A stretch of 64,000 nt of DNA from Ixodes scapularis (Eukaryota; Arthropoda; Arachnida; Ixodida; Ixodidae): assembly GCF_016920785.2 (NCBI RefSeq), contig NW_024609846.1, positions 75,153,816-75,217,815 of the forward strand, in the 5' to 3' direction. The stretch's first letter is position 1, and each line of letters starts with the position of its first letter. The position numbers and the translations under genes are program-made. Below the pieces are notes generated by a model. It searched no databases. It saw only the letters and a program-made list of their open reading frames with translations, and had not been told where the DNA came from. Below, piece by piece: positions 20,406-31,563 of the stretch.

Positions 20406-21959
20406 AAGTTTCACAATGCAGAAAGTGTCACGCCATAAATAAGAATAAATAAAACCGCCAAATCCTGCTCCAGAAATAACGTACCTTTTTTATGCCACGG
20501 TTTTTGTTTTCTGCATCGCCTGCTTTCGCAGTTTGACGTTTGAATCAGCCACGAGAGGCAGCCACGAGTGCGTCCGAAAAAACAACGATTTGCTGGCTCT
20601 GAAAAGAGCCGTCGAAATCTGAGCTACATTCTTCGTAGTTGCGGTCAAATGCCTCATTCACACACACATACACTCGCAAGAAGAAAATTAATCCATTAGA
20701 CTCCCAGCTCGACGTGCCCGCCGCGAACTTCGGTACATCTTTCCAGCCTCCTCTCGTAGTCCTGGAAGACTGCCTCCCGCATTTCATCACTGCTGGTCTC
20801 GAACACATCAATGACATGTTCTTTCAGCTCCGGGATGGCCCTCAATCGCCGGGCGTACACTTGGGCCTTTACGTACCCCTAGGCAAAAAAAAAAAAAAAA
20901 AAAAAAAATATCGCAAGGGGTGTGGAGGTTAAGCCATATTCGGAGAGCCGCGGCCCATTCATCTCCTGGAATACTTGCGGTTGAGCCAGACTCTCACATG
21001 GGTTGCACAGTGGGGAGGGGCCCCATCCTGTTGGAACATGGAAACTGTACGTTGCATATGCGCAGATCCCAGCTCTGGGGAAATCTCTTCCTCCAGCACC
21101 TTGCGGTACGAGTCACCCGACACCGTCGAGTCGAAACAGAACGGGCCGACGATACCCTCTCGCGTATGCTGCACCACACGACGACTTTCGGCGACTGAAG
21201 AGCATGTTCGGTCGACCAGTGCGGGCTCGTGCCAGACCACAAGCTGCAGCTTTGTTTGTTGACGCGGCCGTCGAGATGGAAAACAGACTCGACCGTGAAC
21301 AAGAGAAAATATAGGTGGCTGGGGTTAGCCTGAATCCGCACTAGCTCGTCCTCATAAAGCTACGCTCTCCGTGCGAAGTCCTCCGGCTTCAGTTCATACC
21401 AGAGCTGCGCACTAAACGGGTACATTTGCCGGCGAAGCACCCGCCAAACACAGCCCCGGGCTTACGCTGAGCTGACGATCGGTGCGCCTGATCAAGAAAT
21501 GGGGCTTTGCTTCGAAAGCGTCGAGAACGGCTTGCGGCTGTCTTCGTTTCGACGACGTTTCAACACAGCTCAAAGGTTAGTTTTACACGTTTCTGTCTTG
21601 AGCAAACCTTGTCACCCACTTGATGATAGTGGGCCGAGAGGGTCTCCCTCTCTTGAGGGCGGCCCGGCACTTCGTTCGGACTTCCTTGATGATTACTCTG
21701 GTATTCCAAAGAACCACCTGGAACCTCTCCTTGGAGCTTAGTTGTCGCATGGTGAGGCGTTGAACAAAAGAATATAAATAGACACAGCGATAAGAAATTA
21801 AGTTAACGTAGTGAGGCAAAAGCGCAAACGCCAAAGTGCGAAAGCAGATGATGCACGGAACAAGAACCGTCGCAGACGAAGGTACGCTATTTCTTTAGCA
21901 GCATTTGGCGGTTTAATTTACTCGTAGTTATGGCGTGACACTTTCTGCATTGTGAATCA
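20406..21959. mobile_element. Tc1/mariner-type transposon with 75-bp inverted ends
   Basis: The left end (about 20406-20484) and right end (about 21881-21959) are inverted repeats with the shared core TTCACAATGCAGAAAGTGTC, then ACGCCATAA and AAACCGCCAAAT.CTGCT. A TA dinucleotide lies just outside each end, as expected for the superfamily. The body holds a decayed transposase on the minus strand. About 1.55 kb long. Confidence 0.8.
20690..21750 (-). pseudogene. Mariner-like transposase relic
   Basis: The minus-strand frames give, in order, an N-terminal block (SSKERFQVVLWNTR) with helix-turn-helix character (PSRPTIIKWVTRF), FHLDGRVNKQSC, VVVWCSI, FQQDGAPPHCATHVRVWLNR and GYVKAQVY. This is the order of an IS630/Tc1/mariner DDE transposase. 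The first catalytic Asp, normally in an F-S-D-E block, is lost (FTVES). The second, in QQDGAPPH, is kept. The frame shifts near 21150, and a run of about 24 A (T on the coding strand) sits just before GYVKA where the third acidic block belongs. This copy cannot be active. Confidence 0.8.
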
Positions 21960-22049
21960 TAGCTTAATACCCAAACAACTTCATTTTTGCTAATATCCCG
22001 CGAAATCCACAACTTAGATAAAAGCGCGCTTTTCACTCGGCCTGAAGAG

Positions 22050-22250
22050 GCTTTACGTCCAGTCAGCCGTATATCGGGAGAGTTTGGCCATTAGGCAAAG
22101 CAAAGGCAGCCACCACGGCCGAATATTCACTCGCGGTTAGGGCGTAAACTGAATATTCGACAATGCGTCGACCAATCAGCAAACCGCGACGTACCATTAT
22201 TGGAAACGAAATTTAAATCGTGTAATAAAATCGCTCAACCTCGGCGTCTC
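22050..22250 (+). repeat. Direct repeat unit 1
   Basis: Shares long blocks with 23120-23335: GTCCAGTCAG, GGGAGAGTT.GGCCA, CCAATCAGCA.ACCGCGAC and ATTATTGGAAACGA. Both are in the same orientation, about 1.1 kb apart. Possibly a MITE; ends not defined. Confidence 0.6.
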
Positions 22251-22259
22251 GTTAACAAT

Positions 22260-22860
22260 GGCGTCATTAGCAAACCAGCAGCAATGATCGTTGGGTTACC
22301 AAGGCGTGGAAGCGTTAACTGCGGCTACCAAGAAACTATTCAAATCGAGCTAATAATCGAGACAGCAGTCGCGCGTCCGCGATTCTTTCTGGACAAAATT
22401 ATGACTGGTGGGTGAGCGCCAATCTGATCGAAGAGAGGAGACGTCGGGATCTCCGCTGACACAGAAGGGCTCTGGGCTGACATCCGGTTTCGCAGAGCGC
22501 AGTGGAAAGAAACCATGGAACGTTCAGAATCTACAAATCACAGGTGTTGCTATCCTGTGAGCGCCAGCACCCCGCTTTTGTTCCCTGCTCCGCCGCTCGA
22601 GTGTTCGTATTGTGGAAGAATCTTTCCAAGCTACCAGCTCGCGCTTGTAGCCTCTGCGGCTAGCCCATGTTTGGTCGAAGTATAAATGCCACTTCCATGT
22701 CTTGCGTGATTCTCTTGCTTGCTGAAGTGGCAAGCGAAGGAACAGCGAGCTAGGAACTGTGCGAACTGTTCGGCTTGTGTGTGTTGCGCGCGAGGAGAGC
22801 CTACCACGGAACTTGTTGACGCATTGACGAGTGGTACCAGAAAAGGAGCCACACAAAAAG
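22260..22860. other. Stretch without recognised gene
   Basis: GC-balanced DNA between repeat units. A GCTCGCGCTTGTAGCCTCTG block near 22636 resembles the inner end of the 45068-45236 MITE family. No coding signal. Confidence 0.35.
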
Positions 22861-23000
22861 TGCACCAGACCCACGCAGTTTGCTCTGGCTTTGAACGCCC
22901 GTTCGTTTATTCTACCGTTGAACATGGACGTGACAAAAACCTCACATGCGCTAAGTTTTTAGTGACCAAGAGTGATACCTTTTCACTCTAGCGACGCTAA
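22860..23000 (+). repeat. Dispersed repeat, partner of 24190-24335
   Basis: Blocks GTTTATTCTACCGTTGAACA, ACCTCACATGCG and CACCAAGAG.. (with changes) recur in the same order at 24190-24335. Confidence 0.6.
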
Positions 23001-23119
23001 AACGGCTTACATTATTCGTGTCGCATTGTTAGAGCTCACTACCACCGCTAGAGGTTGTTTTGCGGCCTGTGGTTGGCCACGAAATGCTCGCCTAAGCAAT
23101 CAAATTGATGGCCAAACAT

Positions 23120-23335
23120 TCCTAATAAGCGGCTCTGCGTCCAGTCAGCGCTGTATATTGGGAGAGTTCGGCCAATGGGCGGAACAAAGGCCGCCGCCAG
23201 CGCCGATTACTCCCGCCGCGGCTGGAGTGTAAACTAAGTGTGCGACACAGTGACGACCAATCAGCAGACCGCGACATCACATTATTGGAAACGACATTAA
23301 AAGCGTGAAATAGAAGCGTTCGATCTCGGCCTCTC
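23120..23335 (+). repeat. Direct repeat unit 2
   Basis: Second copy of the 22050-22250 unit, ending in the GATCTCGGCCTCTCG-like block shared by both. Confidence 0.6.
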
Positions 23336-23433
23336 GGTGACAGTTTGCTCTGGGCCGGCTTGGTAGAACAGCGTCACAGCTGAGACTGGCCGAAAGAAAA
23401 AGTGCAAAGAGTGGGGAGCGCGTGCGTCTTGAC

Positions 23434-24186
23434 CACGCTGTAAGATACGCTCTTTAGGGGAGGACACGGCGGAGCTGAACGCGCGGCGCGAGGAATCAGA
23501 GTGTTCGTTCGATGGGCATCCGAAAGGCTGCATCATTTCGCTGCCACCGTGCCCGCGGCTGACAGTGTCGCCGGCGGCCAAACGGCGAAACTGTGTGCGA
23601 GCGAAAAAAATTATCTCGTTGCCATGACGCCCCGGTACATCGCGGCCTTTCTGCACGTGCGACAACCTCGCTGGAGCTCTGCGCGTGTGGAACATGAGGC
23701 GGCACGAGCCGTCTTGTACGTGCCCACTAGAGCCACTATATGAGCTGCGCTTAGAGTACCGGCACTCCGTTCCCCGACATTGTTGCGGGCGCCGCCATAT
23801 TGGGGCTTGTGCAGAGCAGACGCAACTTCAGATCGTCATGATTCAAAAGCGCGACTTCCTCAGCCTTCGATTCGGTGTTAGGAAGCTCATGTAATATTGC
23901 TTTTCTCTGTCGCGGTCTGTTTAATCATTTTTGGAGGACGGAAGAGCATTTCCTGTGATTTCAGATAGAGCTTCAGATAACTGGCAACCATGATTTTAAG
24001 CCACAATATGGCCAAGTGTCGTTACTCTGAAGCGTAGCTTATTTAGTGGCACTAGTGCCCACGGGTCGGCGAGTCACCTGCCGGTGCCGCTTGAAACCAG
24101 AGTGAGAGAGAGTGAAGAGCGAACTTTATCGGGCACGTCGCGAGGAGCGCGCTGTCCTCACCTGAAGAGTGTTATCTTACACCGTG
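23434..24186. mobile_element. Second copy of the 2693-3112 element, interrupted
   Basis: This is the reverse complement of the 420-bp hAT-type element at 2693-3112, including its CACGCTGTAAGATA and CTTACACCGTG ends. It is interrupted by a 327-bp element. Without that insertion and its duplicated target it measures 418 bases. The 8-base flanks do not match here, so the original target duplication has decayed or the flanks were rearranged. Confidence 0.8.
23728..24054. mobile_element. hAT-type MITE nested in another element
   Basis: A 327-bp insertion with inverted ends TAGAGCCACTATATGAGCTG and TAGTGCCACTAAATAAGCTA, each followed by CGCTT. It is flanked by the 8-base duplication GTGCCCAC (23720-23727, 24055-24062). 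The uninterrupted relative at 2693-3112 has this octamer once (as GTGGGCAC) at the same place. That proves a precise insertion with target duplication. The YARNG-type terminus and 8-base duplication fit hAT. Confidence 0.88.
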
Positions 24187-24189
24187 CCC

Positions 24190-24335
24190 CAGTCTCAGTT
24201 GAGACGCTGCTTCTTGCAAGTCGGGCCTGGTTTGGATTGCACCTTCGTTTACTCTACCGTTAAATATGAACGTGACGAAGACCTCACATGCGGCAAGTTG
24301 TCAGTCACCAAGAGCCATACTTTTTTACTCGAGTT
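24190..24335 (+). repeat. Dispersed repeat, partner of 22860-23000
   Basis: Matches 22860-23000 (TTTACTCTACCGTTAAATAT, ACCTCACATGCGGCAAG, CACCAAGAGCCATAC) and runs directly into the giant inverted repeat. Confidence 0.6.
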
Positions 24336-27195
24336 ACGCCCTATTGAAAATATTTCTAAAGGGCCCGTCAGCCTTGAAGGATTATGGGACCTCACAGGCC
24401 TTCAAAACCCTTCAAAAATCCCCTACAGAAAAACCCTTCAAGGATACCCCGTAGAAAAACCCTTTAGCCCCACAGCCCTTCAACCCGTCAGACCCTTTAG
24501 CCCATCAACCCTTTAGACGCCCATATGACAGTGAACCATAGACAAAAATGCAGTTCAAAACATTATTGAAAATTTATTGCCGACATTTAGTTTTACATGC
24601 ATATTATAACCCAAAAAGGTGATAAAAAGCAACGCTTGTTCAAACCCGGTGTAAGGAGCTGTAGACGAAAGAGATCACATCAAACAGGGACAACTGACTT
24701 CTTTATCACAAAGAAAATACATATCAAAGTACTCACAATGCCGCTGGGTATATTCTTGATGTACGGTGGTTCAGCTAATAAAACAGAGCAGGTGCACCTC
24801 ACGGACACATACACAGTCTCAGTAAGCACGTTTAGCGAAAACCACTAACTCGTAAGCAGCACCCGCCGCCGTTGAGAAATCCCGAGCACAGTCACGGTTT
24901 CGTCCATGATGACATCGCGCCGGCGTCTTCGGCGTATTTTTCGCCCGCTGGTCTGAAGTCGGACGGACGAAGAGGCGCAAGGAACAAGTCCGGACAGCGG
25001 CCGTCATCCACCGTGTCAACACCCACAGTGCCATAATCCCGGTGCGCAGGCGCAACATGCGGTGGGACGCTGACCCCGACTGCCAGGCTTTGCAGCGAGT
25101 AAGCCGACACCGGCCACCATCTCCTTGAATGCGCTGAACACAATGGTGCTCGAGCGGTGCTGAAGGCGGCCTGCGCCGATCTATGGCTCACCTGCGGTAC
25201 CAAGAAAGAAACTGCACGGATCAAAACAGACCAAGGGGCGAGCCCTCAAAACCATGCATGCTCACCTTCCTGGAGAAAATTGGTCCGCTCCAAACATCCC
25301 GGCTCGTGGGATAACCGGAACTGCACACGAGCAGAGAGAAAATGGCTATGGCCTCCCCGCGCTTGCACACACCACCCTCTCCCCCCAACCGCTGGCCTGG
25401 CAGCCCTGCATCCTCTCCCCATCACCAGGCAGAGAGAGGCGCATATGGATTGGTTTTTGGGGACAGTCCCCCTGGGGGGACTGGTTCCCGGAACGAGTCG
25501 CTCCCGGGTGCGTCCCTGTTCCTGGAAAGCGCGCACTGCTCTCGGCTTTTTTTTTTCTTTTTTTTTATACATGGTTGCACGGATTTCGCCTCGAGCGGAC
25601 AGGATTGCGTTCGCCTCAAAACGCCGCTCGGCCAACACCACTCGGCCCGCGGCTCGTCAATGGCGTCTTTGGCGACCGAACACCCGGGCAGTGACAGACG
25701 GGTCAAGGAGCCCACTCGTATTTGATAGAAGAGCAGTAATAAAAATCTGACCGTACACACACACGATCGGCATTCTCCAAATACTTATTTTTCCCCCGTA
25801 GCGTACAATAAGCAGCTATGTTCATTAATTCTGCGAAATGTGTTTTATCCACCTAGGCCGTTGCCCACAGCCGTTGCCCACTGCCCGGGTGTTCGGTCAC
25901 CAAGGAGACCAGTGAGGGCGACCGCCCCATGTGGAGAATCGACGACCCGCGGGCCGAGTGGTGTTGCCCGAGCGGCGTTTTGAGGCGAACGCAATCCTGC
26001 CCGCTCGAGACGAGATCCGTGCAACAATGAAAAAAAAACAAAAAAAAACGACAAGCCGAAAGCAGTGCGTTTCCCAGGGACGCGGGAGCGACCCGTTCCG
26101 GGAACCGGTCCCCCACGGGGGACGATCTCCAAAAAGCAACGCACACTGCTCATCTATCCCTCCGGTGATTGGGAGAGGGGCACGGGCAAGGACGCGTCTC
26201 CAGCGGGCGGCGGGAGAGAGTGGTAAGTGGGGAAGCCAGGATAGCCATTTTCTCTCGACTCGTGGGTGGTTAGCTTGTTACCGCCGCCGCCACCGCGGAT
26301 GCGGACCAATTTCCTCCTGGAAGGTAAGCATCTCTTTGAGAGCTCGCCCTTAGTCTGTTTTTATTCGTGCGGTTTCTTCTTTGGTTACGCAGGTGAACCA
26401 CAGTTCGGCGTTGGCCGCCTTCAACACCGCTCGAGCGCCATCGTGTTCAGCCAGCGCTGGTTCAGCGCATTCAAGGAGATGGTGGCCGGTGTCGGCTTAC
26501 TCGCTGCAAAGCCTGGCAGTCGGGGTCAGCGTCCCACCCGATGTTGTACCTGCGCACCGGGATTATCGCACTGTGGGTCCTGAGACGGTGTGTGACGGCC
26601 GCTGTCCGGCCTTGTTCCTTGCGCCTCTTCGTCCGTGCGACTACAGAGGAATCCAACGAGCGAAAAATACGCCGAAGACGCCGGCGCGATGTCATCATGG
26701 ACGAAACCGTGACCGCTCAGGATTTCTGAACGGTGGCGGGTGCTGCTCTGTTTTATTAGCTGAACTACCGTACATCAGGAATATACCCAGCGGCGTTGTG
26801 AGTACTTTGAAATGCATTTTCTTTGTGATAAAGAAGGCAATTGTCCCTATTTGATATGATCTCTTTCGTCTACCCCTCCTTGCGCCAGGTTTGAACAAAC
26901 ATTGCTTTTTATCGCCTTTTTGAGTAATAATATGCATGTAAAACTAAATGACTGCAATAAATATTCAATAATGTTTTAACTGGATTTTTGTCTGGTTCAC
27001 AGTCATTTGGGCGTCTAAAGGGTTGATGGGCTAAAGGGTCTGACGGGTTGAAGGGCTGTGAGGCTAAAGGGCTTTTCTATGAGGTATCTTTGAAGGGTTT
27101 TTTGTAGGGTATTTCTGAAGGGTTTGAAGGCCTGTGAGGTCCCATAATCCTTCAAGGCTGACGGGCCCTTTAAAATTATTTTCAAAAGGGATTGT
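24336..27195. mobile_element. Giant inverted-repeat element, 1.35-kb arms
   Basis: The left arm (24336 to about 25695) and right arm (about 25878 to 27195) are imperfect reverse complements. The spacer is about 180 bases. Matching landmarks are: AAGGGCCCGTCAGCC at both outer ends; TTTAGACGCCCATATGACAG against its complement near 27010; TTCTTTATCACAAAGAAAAT against 26815; and GACCGAACACCCGGGCAGTG against 25880. The left outer end reads ACGCCCTATTGAAAATA, the same as the element at 10562-11976; the right one is diverged. The subterminal part is packed with CCCTTCAA and CCCTTTAG words. No transposase was recognised. Confidence 0.8.
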
Positions 27196-27209
27196 AGCGT
27201 GCAAATCTT

Positions 27210-27530
27210 TTTTTTTTTCGACACCCTGTACTGATTGGTTTCCTCTGTGGTGTGAAACTAAAACGGTGAACCGAGGACTGGTGACAGATAGATTACCGGC
27301 ATGGCTGCGAATGATGTTACGGACACGCGTATAGTCCTCGGCTGTTACTACTTGGCGAGGAAGTCACCTACTGACGCCACCAAGCAGCAGGGCTCGCAAC
27401 TACAATACCCGTGGTCGTGCATGATCTATTGACGTAAAGAACGCGATACGCTTAGCACGTCTCGCTGGCCAACTTTGAAGCGAGGGGTATTGAGCTCGCG
27501 CTCACGTCATTTCGCTTCCGCACCCCTCTA
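27210..27530. other. Stretch with a CGACACCCTGTA remnant
   Basis: Near 27218 the sequence CGACACCCTGTA, after a T run, resembles the end of the 45747-46183 MITE. Nothing else was recognised. Confidence 0.35.
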
Positions 27531-27532
27531 AG

Positions 27533-27739
27533 GGTCGATTCACAGAAGGGCGTTTGCTAACGATTTCTTACGTTACGTGGGGAGTCACTGGGACATTCGT
27601 GTTTCGTATGTCACATGCAAAGCTGCTCCTTGAATCGGTTGCAACGCTTCGTTTGAAGCACGCATGTCCCGGTGTCTAGCGACGTAAGATGTGGTAACGT
27701 AACGCAACGCAGAAAAGCGCCCCTGTGTGAGCCGAACTT
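27533..27739. mobile_element. Harbinger-like MITE
   Basis: The inverted ends are GGGTCGATTCACAGAAGGGC and AAGTTCGGCTCACACAGGGG (minus), with continuing similarity inward (TTACGTTAC, GGGACAT.CGTG). They are flanked by TAA on both sides (27530-27532, 27740-27742). The end divergence makes the exact boundary uncertain by a base or two. Confidence 0.6.
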
Positions 27740-27973
27740 TAATTATCAGAGAGTTTTAGTATTGCGTATAAGAGCAAACGCAATTAAGCCCCCTACGTTA
27801 GCGTTAACGCTGCGTCCTCCACACTGCGCATGAGCCATACGTACGTACTGCAGCGAGCTATGCGTACGCACGCTCGCTATCGCTTTTTGCGAGCGTACGT
27901 AGCGGTCCCCTGCGTGCCATTCTCGTCGCTCTCGTCGCGCACGGGAAAGCGCAAGCCTACTCCAGTTTGAAAA

Positions 27974-28168
27974 ATGGCGGCGGTGAGGCAAACTAGTGGA
28001 AGTGCTACGCGCGTTGTACGGGTTCGCTTCACCATTGAAAATGACCTCAACCTTGTGGAAGAAAGAGAAAGAAGAAGGGAAAAAGGGCGAGGATCGTGGC
28101 GGGCGAGGACGCCCGGAGTTCGGAGCTGGAGACAGACGAAAGAGCCAGTGCCGAGCGAGGCCTCCAAC
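27974..28168 (+). CDS. Possible DNA-binding ORF start, degenerate
   Basis: An ATG in good context (GAAAAATGG) opens a 64-codon frame beginning MAAVRQTSGSATRVVRVRF then TIENDLNLVEE. This looks like the first helix of a MADF or Myb/SANT-type DNA-binding domain often found in multicopy tick proteins. That resemblance is from memory. After VEE the frame becomes low-complexity Arg/Glu, and a different frame gives an acidic Ser-rich tail, so the copy seems truncated and frameshifted. Confidence 0.3.
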
Positions 28169-28169
28169 T

Positions 28170-29200
28170 GAAGACCCGAACCACTAGACAGCCTTGGCCC
28201 TCCTCTTCATCGGACTCTGAACTTAAGTACAGATAAAACCCTTTCCCAATGGTAGCGCTTCCCATTGTGAAATCCTCGGAGCGAGTGGAACTCGGCCGAG
28301 GATTTCACGCAACCCACAACCTTCTCAAAGAAATCAACGCGATGAACGCTTTCGAGCGCCCCCAAAGATGAGTGTCAGCAGCCAAGAACGTTTACCGTGG
28401 GGTTGGTACGCGAGCGGTGCGACCTAATGCTTGCATACTTCCAAGGAAATGACGAGGCCAACATAATATAGTAGGGATCCCACAACACACTGGAGCGAAC
28501 CATAAATCAAACTGCTAATCGCACAGCCCTGAAAAAAAAAAAAAAAAAGAAGCAAAACACGTTTACAACAGGCAACTGGAAAGAGATTCAGGCACTTCGA
28601 AGCAAAGCGAGGAGATTCGCGGTGTTAAATTGGCTTCACCGAATGCTTGCCTTGGATTGTTTGAGGCAGTTCTCAGGAGAACATCGAGATGGCGCTGTAG
28701 GTTTTACGTATCGTTACGTATGCGTTTGCCTTTTGCTACACTAAAAGTGCGTGTTCAACGCGCTTCGTAAGGTTACGTCGACAGCTAGCGTGCGTTGTAC
28801 GCAGTGCTGACGCAAGGGTCTTTACGCTATTCTAAAACTCCGCGCTTCCAAAGCTTGCAACGCACACCATCCGCAGGCCTTTCCAACTCCACTTAACAAT
28901 ATGTTGGTCATACGGCTTGGTACCCGTTTTCTTTTAATCAGCCGGTGATGAGTTGGTCCATCAACTTGCCTGCAAGACTCTTATCTAGGCGCCACCAATC
29001 CCATGGCCTCACCCGCCCATGGCGGACGAGGCACGTTTTTACAAACAAAACATAGAAACGACACTACGCACAACTCCGACACTCAATGCAGACACTGCCT
29101 GCACCACACCCCCTAAGAGCCCAAACAAACACTCACACTGAGCGAGAGCCATCCAGCTTATCAGAATTCCCCGCCCGACGTTTCCTCTGTCGTTTCAGAT
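28170..29200. other. Stretch with TACGTA-rich block
   Basis: A block at 28690-28830 repeats TTACGTA and TTACGT words, like the interior of the MITE at 27533-27739. There is an A run at 28530. No gene is supported. Confidence 0.4.
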
Positions 29201-29407
29201 CCTGCTCCAATAGACTTCTTCCGAAACACGAGCGCTTCACCGCGGCGAAGTCCACACAATGCAAGCCGGGACTATAGTTGGCCGAGTTTCGGTTTCGATC
29301 GTTGGACATGTGCGACGGTGTGGCCGTGTGCCGTGCGCTTTCGTTGGCCTCTTCGCGTACTACTGCAATCCGCGTGAGGGTGGCGTTCTTTCTTTATTTA
29401 ATTTAAT

Positions 29408-29810
29408 TTTTAGAGCGCAGCTCCTAGGCGCCTGTTTCTGGCTTGAGCCGCGTCTCCGTCGCCGCCGGCGTAACCGCGCGGTGCATTATGGGTAAATTTC
29501 CCCGCTAAATCTAGGGGAGCAATTTCCCCGCTAGATTTAGCCCAAAAATTTCCCCGCTAAATCTAGCGGAAAAATTTCCGCGCTAAATCTAGCGGAAAAA
29601 TTTTCGTTGGGGGTCGTTCACGTGACCCCACCCAAGGTCACGTGACCCCTCCCTCAGGTCACGTGACCCCTCCCCCAGGTCACGTGAACCCCCCCCCCCC
29701 CCCGCCGAGAACACGTGACCCTCAGTACCCTTCCCTTCTCCTCCTCAAGAGCTGCGCTCTAATTCGGTGTTATAGGGAGTTGTAAACGGCTTTCACTTTT
29801 TTTTTTAATT
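29408..29810 (-). mobile_element. CACGTG-array element, copy 2
   Basis: Reverse-orientation member of the family: TTTTAGAGCGCAGCTCCTAG at its low end, CAAGAGCTGCGCTCTAATTC then GTTGTAAACGGCTTTC at its high end. The interior holds four CCCCGCTAAATCTAG-type units followed by four GGTCACGTGACC-type units and a run of 15 C. Confidence 0.8.
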
Positions 29811-29879
29811 TTTACTACTTGCCGATCGCATCTGTACTTTGTGTCTAACGAGTTTTAGTAGACCGCAGCTCCGTTCAAT

Positions 29880-30005
29880 TTACCTGCACCTTCTGCACCG
29901 TTGCAGAAAAGTCTAGGGCAGCTTACTTACGGTGTGTGCATTGAGATACAATCGGAAGTACGCCGCCCTACACTTTTCTGCACCGTTGCAGGAGGTGCAG
30001 GTATA
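29880..30005. repeat. Inverted repeat with 40-base arms
   Basis: TACCTGCACCTTCTGCACCG, then TTGCAGAAAAGT, is answered by ACTTTTCTGCACCGTTGCAG, then GAGGTGCAGGTA, about 50 bases later. The arms extend to GGGC/GCCC. It may be a small MITE nested in X1. Confidence 0.7.
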
Positions 30006-31413
30006 TCGAACGAACCTCGTGGTTTCAGGCGACGCTATGTGCAGGAACTCGCGCTGTCGAGGAAGCGCGCGCCCGGAGCAATAGCGGGCCTCTTAAAACG
30101 ATCTACTAAAACTTCCGATTTTAACATGGTCTAAGCGCAAAAGCTATAAGCAACAGTGGATAACATTGACAGGTGGCCCAGCTGCTCGAGCGCTCGTGCA
30201 GCGGAGCCCCCGTTCAACTCGATGAGCTCGCGTTCGTAGCCTTAGCGCTTATCCACTTAAGATGACACGAAACATAAATTCGCAATGCACAATAAGAAGT
30301 TTTAGCAAAGCGTGTTTTCAGGCAACGCCGTGTGAAGCGGGGGCTCGCGCTGCCAATTCGAAGCATGCTCTGAAGCGCGCGCCCGGAGCGATAGGGGGCC
30401 TTTGAAAGCGATCTGAAACTCACTATTCGGTGCTTGCACTACGAGGTTCAAAGAGAGGTTTGCAATGCAAGAGGAAACGCGATTCTATGCGCACCATCCT
30501 ATCAATCACGGCTGTTTGCACACTGCTTGGGAGATCAAAGGCGGCCGTTAATGTCAACCTATGTTTTACACAAAATCTCCTCTGCAGCTTGCGAGATAAT
30601 TTCGTCAGAGGAAAACATATTGGCATAAGCGTAAGTTCTTGCCATGTACGCGTAAAAACGCTAAAAGCGCTGTTTCCACTTGATATCAAGATTTCGATAG
30701 GTTCCGGGACATACTTTGTGCTTTGAATTTAGTATTGAAACCACTGAAACGCCATAACCGCGATAGTCAGATAATTTACACAGCAAAACTTGGTATTGAG
30801 TACTTAAATCGGTACTTACGCGCATCAGGATGCGATATAATCGGCAGTTTGAGCGCGGTTCGCCGTCAGCGCCGCACGCGTCGATGCGTTGATCCAAACC
30901 AAAACCATACGGTCCGCCACTTCGCACGCTCCTGGCCAACTAGTTCCCAACACGCAACGCTCGCGCGATGTTGCCTGTGTGGCATGCAGCGATTTTCGGA
31001 AGAAGTCTATTATTGCCCCTGCCCCTACGCGAACGTTGAGCATCTCCTGTCCGCTTGGTTCACGGCCGTCCCATCTTCCCACTGAACCCCCCCCCCCCCC
31101 CCCTTTTCTTGAAAAACATCCCCGTATCGATAAGAAAAAGAAGGGAGAGACGGGCTGCGGTTCCAAGGAAAGCAACAGCTTGGCGGAGAGTTCATTGGGG
31201 GCTCTGTTCCAAATCAACACAAAAAAAGCCTGAAAAAAATCTTTTTCGTAATGCTTGGGGTTTTTCTTATTCAATGACAGCTCCGGTTTTACGTTTCTCC
31301 GTTTTGCTAGACTTTGCTATAACCGGATCGGTGGCTAAGTTTCGGGATTATCGGGATTTACCAAAACAAGGAACCCAGGTAGTAAACAATAGACACATGA
31401 GAACTCTACTCAC

Positions 31414-31563
31414 GGACATGTACTGCGCAGCCATCTGGTCGGTGCTAAATAGGTTCAACAAGGGTAACGTAACGACGTGGAGCATTGCCATGGCAGGTTT
31501 GGGGGTGGAGTCGAACGCCCAGAAGAGCAGCGGCAGCAGGAGACAGTAGGTGCACTTGCTGAT
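31414..31563 (-). CDS. SLC13-like transporter, exon B: second membrane segment
   Basis: Internal exon of exactly 50 codons, phase 0 at both ends. The acceptor is a T/G-rich tract ending gcgcag, and the donor is gtgagt directly after TAC ATG TCC. The protein starts ISKCTYCLLLPLLFWAFD and continues PAMAMLHVVTLPLLNLF, ending AAQYMS. SLC13 proteins have the same order: a segment ending in FW or YW plus an acidic residue, a Pro-rich turn, a second hydrophobic stretch with a PLL or PL(M/L) motif, then a Tyr and a short linker before the next helix. Joined to exon C it reads QYMS then IDVLVLAL, with no loss of frame. It lies 15.2 kb above exon C; the intron between is full of transposons. Confidence 0.82.

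Larger units (their letters stand above)
29205..31010. mobile_element. Long-TIR element X1 (1.8 kb)
   Basis: The two ends are about 100-base imperfect inverted repeats, reading inward AATAGACTTCTTCCGAAA, then GGGA(A)CTA.TTGGCC, then GTTTCGGTTTCGAT at the left. The same arrangement is seen in X2 at 56350-58015. The interior holds a reversed CACGTG-array element, a hairpin at 29880-30005 and a local duplication (30020-30110 and 30315-30418). No transposase is recognisable. Confidence 0.6.

Noticed and set aside
25157..26854. Several open frames of 100-200 codons on both strands
   Set aside because: They lie in the arms of the giant inverted repeat and mirror each other. No protein family motif is present.
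24336..27195. CRISPR array or satellite DNA
   Set aside because: The repeats are short words within a transposon in a eukaryotic genome, with no regular spacers.
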